A stretch of DNA of 64,000 nucleotides, taken from Alkaliphilus oremlandii OhILAs (GTDB lineage: Bacteria > Bacillota > Clostridia > Peptostreptococcales > Natronincolaceae). Below the pieces are notes generated by a model that worked only from the letters and a program-made list of their open reading frames with translations, was not told where the DNA came from and did not search any database. Location: positions 3,059,559-3,123,558 of the forward strand of contig NC_009922.1 of NCBI RefSeq assembly GCF_000018325.1, read 5' to 3'. Below are positions 59,894 through 64,000 of the stretch, one piece after another (the stretch's first letter is position 1; every line of letters begins with the position of its first letter). Position numbers and translations under genes: made by a program.

Positions 59894-61275
59894 TTTCCAA
59901 TACAGAAATTCTTAAAGATATGATCGATGATATCTTCCTCTACAGTATCTCCCGTAATTTCTCCTAAAGCCTTCCAGCTATTTTTTATATCCACTTCAAC
60001 AAAATCCAACGGTAGTTTTTGCTCTATGGCTTTTGTACCGTCTATGATGCTATCTAGAGCTCTTTCCAGTGCGTTTTTATGTCTTACATTGGTAACTAAC
60101 AAACTATCCTTTGCCTTTGCGCCACCTTTATAGACCATTTCAGCTAAAGCGTCTTCGATTTCCTCTAATCCGATTTCTTCTATCAAAGATACCTTGATGA
60201 TCTTTTTATCTTGGATGATCTCTTGTATCGGAGTTAAGTTTAATTTCTGCTGAAGGTCTGTTTTATTGATGATAACGAGCGCTCTTTTATTTTCAATGAG
60301 CTCTATGATTCTTAGATCTTCCTCTGTCAGTTCTCTAGAGGCATCTAGCATAACAATAATTAAATCCGCCAGATTAAATAGTTCCTTGGATCTTTCTACG
60401 CCGATTTTTTCTACAATATCCTCTGTATCTCTTATTCCAGCTGTATCAATTAATCTCAGGGGAATCCCTTTGATATTTAAATGTTCTTCTATAATATCCC
60501 TTGTGGTTCCTGGTACATCTGTTACAATGGCTCTAGATTCTCTAACTAAAGCATTTAGGAGAGAGGATTTCCCTACATTTGGCTTTCCAACAATTACTGT
60601 GCTTAGTCCCTCTCTTATGATTTTCCCTGTATCTGCAGTATCCAGCAGCTTCTGGATGTCACCTTCTACTTCCAAGCTTTTATTGAGTAAGTAGTCCAGT
60701 GCCACCTCATCTACATCGTCCTCTGCAAAATCGATGGATACTTCAACATGGGCTAACATATCCAATAGCTTTTCTCGAACCTTTGCCACCTTTTTAGATA
60801 AGGAACCCTCTAGTTGACTCAATGCTACGTCAAAACCCTTTTCTGTTTTGGCACTAATCAAATCCATAATAGCCTCTGCCTGTGCTAAATCAATCCTTCC
60901 ATTTAAAAATGCTCTTTTTGTAAATTCCCCAGGTTCTGCCATCCTTGCTCCTACTCTCAAAACAAGCTCTAGTATATTCTTTACAGGAATCATGCCACCG
61001 TGACAGTTGATCTCTACAATATCTTCCCTAGTATAGGTATTGGGTCCCTTCATATAAGAAACTAACACTTCATCAACAACTTTTTCTGTTTTAGGGTCAA
61101 TAATATGGCCGTATGTGATTCTTCTTGATTTATATTGACTTAATACTTTATGGTCCTTTGACTTAAATATTTTGTCGATTAGCTCAATGGCTTTTTCTCC
61201 ACTGATTCTCACGATGCCGATCCCTGCTTCTCCGGGAGCTGTGGCAATGGCTGCAATGGTATCATCTATATACAT
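59890..61275 (-). CDS. mnmE: tRNA modification GTPase MnmE
   Basis: A 461-residue GTPase (TrmE). N-terminal folate-binding domain with IAAIATAPGEAGIGIVRISG and HGG..PVKNILE; G1 is GKPNVGKSSLLN, G2/G3 VPGTTRD and DTAG, G4 NKTD; the invariant C-terminus is CIGK. ATG 61275 lies 8 bases after AGAGG; the GTG at 61284 overlaps that site. Works with MnmG, which lies downstream after the tandem repeats. Confidence 0.96.
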   Translation of the reverse strand: MYIDDTIAAIATAPGEAGIGIVRISGEKAIELIDKIFKSKDHKVLSQYKSRRITYGHIIDPKTEKVVDEVLVSYMKGPNTYTREDIVEINCHGGMIPVKNILELVLRVGARMAEPGEFTKRAFLNGRIDLAQAEAIMDLISAKTEKGFDVALSQLEGSLSKKVAKVREKLLDMLAHVEVSIDFAEDDVDEVALDYLLNKSLEVEGDIQKLLDTADTGKIIREGLSTVIVGKPNVGKSSLLNALVRESRAIVTDVPGTTRDIIEEHLNIKGIPLRLIDTAGIRDTEDIVEKIGVERSKELFNLADLIIVMLDASRELTEEDLRIIELIENKRALVIINKTDLQQKLNLTPIQEIIQDKKIIKVSLIEEIGLEEIEDALAEMVYKGGAKAKDSLLVTNVRHKNALERALDSIIDGTKAIEQKLPLDFVEVDIKNSWKALGEITGDTVEEDIIDHIFKNFCIGK

Positions 61276-61330
61276 TTTTTTCACCTCTATTTATATTTTA
61301 TCTTAACAGTATTATATCAAAGTTTAACAT

Positions 61331-61360
61331 ATAAAAAACCCAGTTTTCACTGGGTTTGAT
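61331..61360 (-). terminator. Terminator after jag
   Basis: Minus strand AACCCAGTGAAAACTGGGTT forms a compact stem-loop followed by TTTTAT. It separates the rpmH-rnpA-yidD-yidC-jag unit from mnmE. Confidence 0.88.
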
Positions 61361-61369
61361 CTATTCTAT

Positions 61370-61990
61370 CTATTTTTTTAATGCAATAACAACTTTTCTG
61401 AAAGGCTCTTCCCCTTCACTGTAAGTCTGTATATAAGGGTTGCTTTGTAAACTAGCATGAATAATTCTTCGTTCATATGGGTTCATCGGTTCTAGGGCAA
61501 TGGTTTTTCCAACTTTACGTACCTTACCGGCCATTTTAGCAGCTAGTCTCACCAAAGTTTCTTCTCTTTTTTGTCTGTAATTCTCGGTGTCTACAAATAC
61601 CTTCACATATTTATCGCTGGTTTTGTTTACAACTAAGCTTACGAGATATTGTAAAGAATCTAAGGTTTGACCCCTACGTCCAATAATAACGCCCATTTGT
61701 GGACCCTCTATATTAATGGTCAGCGTATCATCTTTTTGTTGGATCGCCATTTTAACTTCTAGATCCATTGCTTTAAATAAATCTTCTAAGAATACTCTCG
61801 CACTGTCTTCAGGTCTATCTAATACAGTTAATTTTACTTTTGCTAATTTTGATCCTAAAATTCCAAGAAAACCTTTTGTAGGTAGTTCCAGTACTTCTAC
61901 TTCAACTTGTTCTCTCGTTTTGTTTAATTCCTTCAAACCTAGCACTATGGCTTCTTCAACTGTTTTACCCATTGACTCTATAAATTTCAT
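61370..61990 (-). CDS. jag: RNA-binding protein Jag (KhpB)
   Basis: A 206-residue RNA-binding protein. N-terminal Jag domain (GKTVEEAIVLGLKELNKTREQVEVEVLELPTKGFLGILG), central KH domain (GVIIGRRGQTLDSLQYLVSL) and C-terminal R3H domain (LEPMNPYERRIIHASLQSN). Associated with the YidC operon in Firmicutes; affects division and sporulation in some species. It starts 1 base after the yidC stop. Confidence 0.94.
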   Translation of the reverse strand: MKFIESMGKTVEEAIVLGLKELNKTREQVEVEVLELPTKGFLGILGSKLAKVKLTVLDRPEDSARVFLEDLFKAMDLEVKMAIQQKDDTLTINIEGPQMGVIIGRRGQTLDSLQYLVSLVVNKTSDKYVKVFVDTENYRQKREETLVRLAAKMAGKVRKVGKTIALEPMNPYERRIIHASLQSNPYIQTYSEGEEPFRKVVIALKK

Positions 61991-61991
61991 A

Positions 61992-62654
61992 CTATTTCAG
62001 CCCCTCCTTCAATTCTTTCTGAGGACGTCTTAATATTAACTGTTGTATTGTTTGGAATACGTTACTTACAAACCAATATAAGGTAAGTCCTGCTGGAAAG
62101 GTTTTCCCCCACCAAAAAATCATAACTGGCATAAAATATGTCATTATTTTTTGAGTCTGATCTGCAGATTTTCCAGAGGTTAAGGTTGCACTAGATAAGT
62201 AAGTTGTTAATCCTGCAAGTATTGGTAGAATCCATGGATCTGCAACCGTTAAATTGGGAAGCCATAAAAAGCTGGTATTGATGGCTTCGTAAGCTGCCTG
62301 AGATCCAAAAACATAGGTGCCCGGTTCTCTTACAGCAGCGAATAGTCCAATAATAATAGGGAATTGAATTAATAAAGGGAGGCAGCCACCAAATGGGCTT
62401 ACATTATGTTCCTTATATAATTCCATGGTTTTAATATTTAATTGCTCAGGGTCATTTTTATACTTTTCCTGTAATTTCTTTAATTTCGGTTGTATTTCTT
62501 GCATTTCCTTCATGGATTTATTCTGCTTTATTGTTAAAGGTAAAGTCAATAGCTTGGTTACTATTGTAAATAGAATAATGGACAATCCATAATTATTTGT
62601 TAAATCAAAAATAAGCTTTAACAATGCACCAAATGGTCGTGCTAATGCGTTCAA
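61992..62654 (-). CDS. yidC: Membrane protein insertase YidC
   Basis: A 220-residue YidC/Oxa1/Alb3 insertase. The conserved core is SIILFTIVTKLLTLPLTIKQNKSMKEMQ, followed by FGGCLPLLIQFPIIIGLFAAVREPG and TYFMPVMIFWWGKTFPAGLTLYWFVSNVFQ. It has no typical lipoprotein signal, and starts shortly before the first helix. TTG 62654 follows GGGGG by 8 bases. Length fits the short Gram-positive form. Confidence 0.95.
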   Translation of the reverse strand: MNALARPFGALLKLIFDLTNNYGLSIILFTIVTKLLTLPLTIKQNKSMKEMQEIQPKLKKLQEKYKNDPEQLNIKTMELYKEHNVSPFGGCLPLLIQFPIIIGLFAAVREPGTYVFGSQAAYEAINTSFLWLPNLTVADPWILPILAGLTTYLSSATLTSGKSADQTQKIMTYFMPVMIFWWGKTFPAGLTLYWFVSNVFQTIQQLILRRPQKELKEGLK

Positions 62655-62684
62655 ATTTATAACCCCCAATATATTTTTAGTAAA

Positions 62685-62894
62685 TTATCTAAGAGGATCG
62701 TAACCTCCAGGGTGGAAAGGATGACACTTTAATATTCTTTTTAAAGTCAAGTAAGTCCCTTTAAAAAATCCATATCTCTCATACGCAGCCATACTATAAG
62801 CAGAACATGTAGGATGAAACCTACAGCTTGGCCTCTTTAAGGGCGATATATATTTCCTATATATCTGAATCAAAAATATACATAGTCTCGACAT
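62685..62894 (-). CDS. yidD: Membrane protein insertion efficiency factor YidD
   Basis: A 69-residue protein with the family signature LIQIYRKYISPLKRPSCRFHPTCSAYSMAAYERYG and GGYDPLR near the end. It assists YidC-dependent insertion. Located between rnpA and yidC, as usual. GGGGG is 6 bases before the ATG. Confidence 0.95.
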   Translation of the reverse strand: MSRLCIFLIQIYRKYISPLKRPSCRFHPTCSAYSMAAYERYGFFKGTYLTLKRILKCHPFHPGGYDPLR

Positions 62895-62906
62895 CTTCTG
62901 CCCCCA

Positions 62907-63251
62907 CTACACTGCACTATTGATTAGATTCATCTTTTTTAATAAATGTAGGATTGCACTTTCTATTTCCTTATAACTGGCATCTACGCATGTATTCCTT
63001 GCTACGAATATAATATCATATCCTTGTTTTACTTTTTCATTATTTAAACGATAGCTCTCATTCAACAATCTTTTTACCCGACTTCTTATAACACTTTTTC
63101 CTACTTTTTTGGAAACAGTAAAACCTACTCGATTAAAATTATATCCATTTTCTAAAATATAAATAATGAGTAGTTTATTCGCCATAGATTTTCTCTTTTT
63201 ATACACTTTTCTGAAATCTTCATTTTTTCGTAGTCTATTTATGGCCTTCAT
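62907..63251 (-). CDS. rnpA: Ribonuclease P protein component
   Basis: A 114-residue basic protein. RLRKNEDFRKVYKKRKSMANKLLIIYIL and the RNR motif in KKVGKSVIRSRVKRLLNESYRLN are diagnostic. It assists the RNase P RNA in tRNA 5' processing. A small GC-rich stem lies between rpmH and rnpA and may limit read-through. Confidence 0.96.
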   Translation of the reverse strand: MKAINRLRKNEDFRKVYKKRKSMANKLLIIYILENGYNFNRVGFTVSKKVGKSVIRSRVKRLLNESYRLNNEKVKQGYDIIFVARNTCVDASYKEIESAILHLLKKMNLINSAV

Positions 63252-63278
63252 TTTATTTCACCAAACCCTTCTAACTAC

Positions 63279-63301
63279 AGAAAAAGGCCACAAGTGCGGC
63301 C
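63279..63301 (-). terminator. Weak terminator/attenuator between rpmH and rnpA
   Basis: On the minus strand AGGCC-GCACTTGT-GGCCT is followed by TTTTC. It starts 2 bases past the rpmH stop, so it may lower rnpA expression relative to rpmH. Confidence 0.6.
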
Positions 63302-63303
63302 TC

Positions 63304-63438
63304 TTATGCAGTCAGTCTCTTTCTGCCTTTTAATCTACGAGCTTTTAATATGTTTCTACCAGTGCTTGTTGACATTCTTTTTCTGAAACCATGCTCTTTA
63401 GATCTTTGTCTCTTCTTTGGCTGATACGTTCTTTTCAC
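63304..63438 (-). CDS. rpmH: Large ribosomal subunit protein bL34
   Basis: A 44-residue, very basic ribosomal protein, translated by me from GTG 63438: starts [18 protein letters not shown] and ends [20 protein letters not shown] and [13 protein letters not shown] are family hallmarks. AAGGGGG is 8 bases upstream. First gene of the rpmH-rnpA-yidD-yidC-jag cluster adjoining the origin. Confidence 0.97.
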   Translation of the reverse strand: MKRTYQPKKRQRSKEHGFRKRMSTSTGRNILKARRLKGRKRLTA

Positions 63439-63589
63439 GAAATACACCCCCTTCAAGTACTGCATTAAGTACTATATCTAATTAAATTTTAAAAAACATT
63501 TTTCATAGAAATAATAAGACCTCATTTATTTTTGAGTATATTACTAATAAATTATATCTTCAAAGCATATCCATGTCAAGAAAAAAACC

Positions 63590-64000
63590 ATAATACAGTA
63601 TCAACCAGTATGTGGATAAAAATATCCACACAAAAACATATTGTGGATATTTTTATGTTTGCTGTTGAAAAACCTTTGAAATTTTGATATTATTTATTTA
63701 CCTGTTGATAATTTGTAAAACTATATTCACATTATCCATAGTTATTCACAGTTTGTGGATAACTATGTGAATAACTATATAAAAATTAACATAAATCTTT
63801 AAAGAAACCTTAATTTTAAGGGTTTTATTTTGTGCATATTACATTTTTGTATACTGTGGCTATTTATATTTTAAAATATGTCCATACTTTTATTAATATA
63901 TTTATCCACATGCAATTATATTCCATTGTTAATAAAAATAAATGAATTTATTTCTCTTATTAGCATATTTTTTTGTGGATAAATATATTGATAACTTTTT
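63590..64000. other. Replication origin region (oriC) with DnaA boxes, right part cut
   Basis: DnaA boxes of TTATCCACA type lie at 63611-63619, 63622-63630, 63642-63650, 63754-63762, 63902-63910 and 63974-63982, with near matches at 63732-63740, 63742-63750 and 63766-63774. The boxes are in both orientations in very AT-rich DNA. The order rpmH-oriC is that of other Firmicutes, and dnaA should follow beyond 64000. No gene is present between 63439 and 64000. Confidence 0.9.

Overview
The window is low-GC DNA from a spore-forming, anaerobic Firmicute of the class Clostridia. The evidence is the sporulation gene yyaC, TTG/GTG starts behind strong GGAGG-type ribosome sites, a glmS ribozyme, an ornithine-fermentation thiolase (OrtAB) and an arsenic operon. 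The mix resembles Alkaliphilus and relatives, but the genus cannot be proved from the window alone. The right end is the replication origin: rpmH is followed by AT-rich DNA with many DnaA boxes, so dnaA should lie just beyond base 64000.

Layout. 0-2.7 kb: Fur-type iron-siderophore ABC operon, cut by the window start. 2.7-6.6 kb: AlbA/Schlafen-type regulator, BNR-repeat lipoprotein and polysaccharide deacetylase. 6.7-8.9 kb: arsenic/metal operon (arsR, arsC, permease, thioredoxin-like protein) with a divergent membrane-anchored HTH gene. 9.4-16.5 kb: amino-acid catabolic locus with an NhaC-type antiporter, ortA, ortB, a sigma-54 response regulator and an amino-acid-binding-type sensor kinase; near-identical -24/-12 promoters precede the antiporter and ortA. 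16.6-18.6 kb: S9 peptidase. 18.6-25.7 kb: a degenerate island downstream of glmS holding two tnsA remnants, a decayed tnsD, an integrase remnant and three copies of a composite repeat, which I read as stacked Tn7-like insertions at attTn7. Its cargo includes a LytTR regulator, a lipoprotein, a small membrane protein and a secreted protein of unknown function.

25.7-27.9 kb: glmS with its self-cleaving ribozyme leader. 28-32 kb: phage-type regulators and small metabolic genes. 32.6-34.9 kb: a surface protein with a peptidoglycan-binding domain and four FMN-binding-like repeats. 35-39 kb: regulators, an acetyltransferase and a TIKI/ChaN-like lipoprotein. 39.1-40.5 kb: an Erm-family rRNA methyltransferase behind an attenuator leader with a 14-codon leader peptide. 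42-44.7 kb: dnaX-ybaB-recR. 46.9-49.6 kb: vanW, a VanG/VanC-like ligase gene and vanXY, without vanRS or vanT. 51-63.4 kb: origin-proximal core (lipid kinase, cysteine desulfurase, parB, parA, noc, rsmG, mnmG, mnmE, jag, yidC, yidD, rnpA, rpmH), with two near-consensus parS sites at 45.95 and 59.7 kb.

Nearly all genes run on the minus strand, away from the origin at the right edge and therefore with replication. Starts were moved from the longest frame to the codon with the best ribosome site wherever the sequence allowed; each case is noted. All family assignments were made by eye from motifs; no database search was run.
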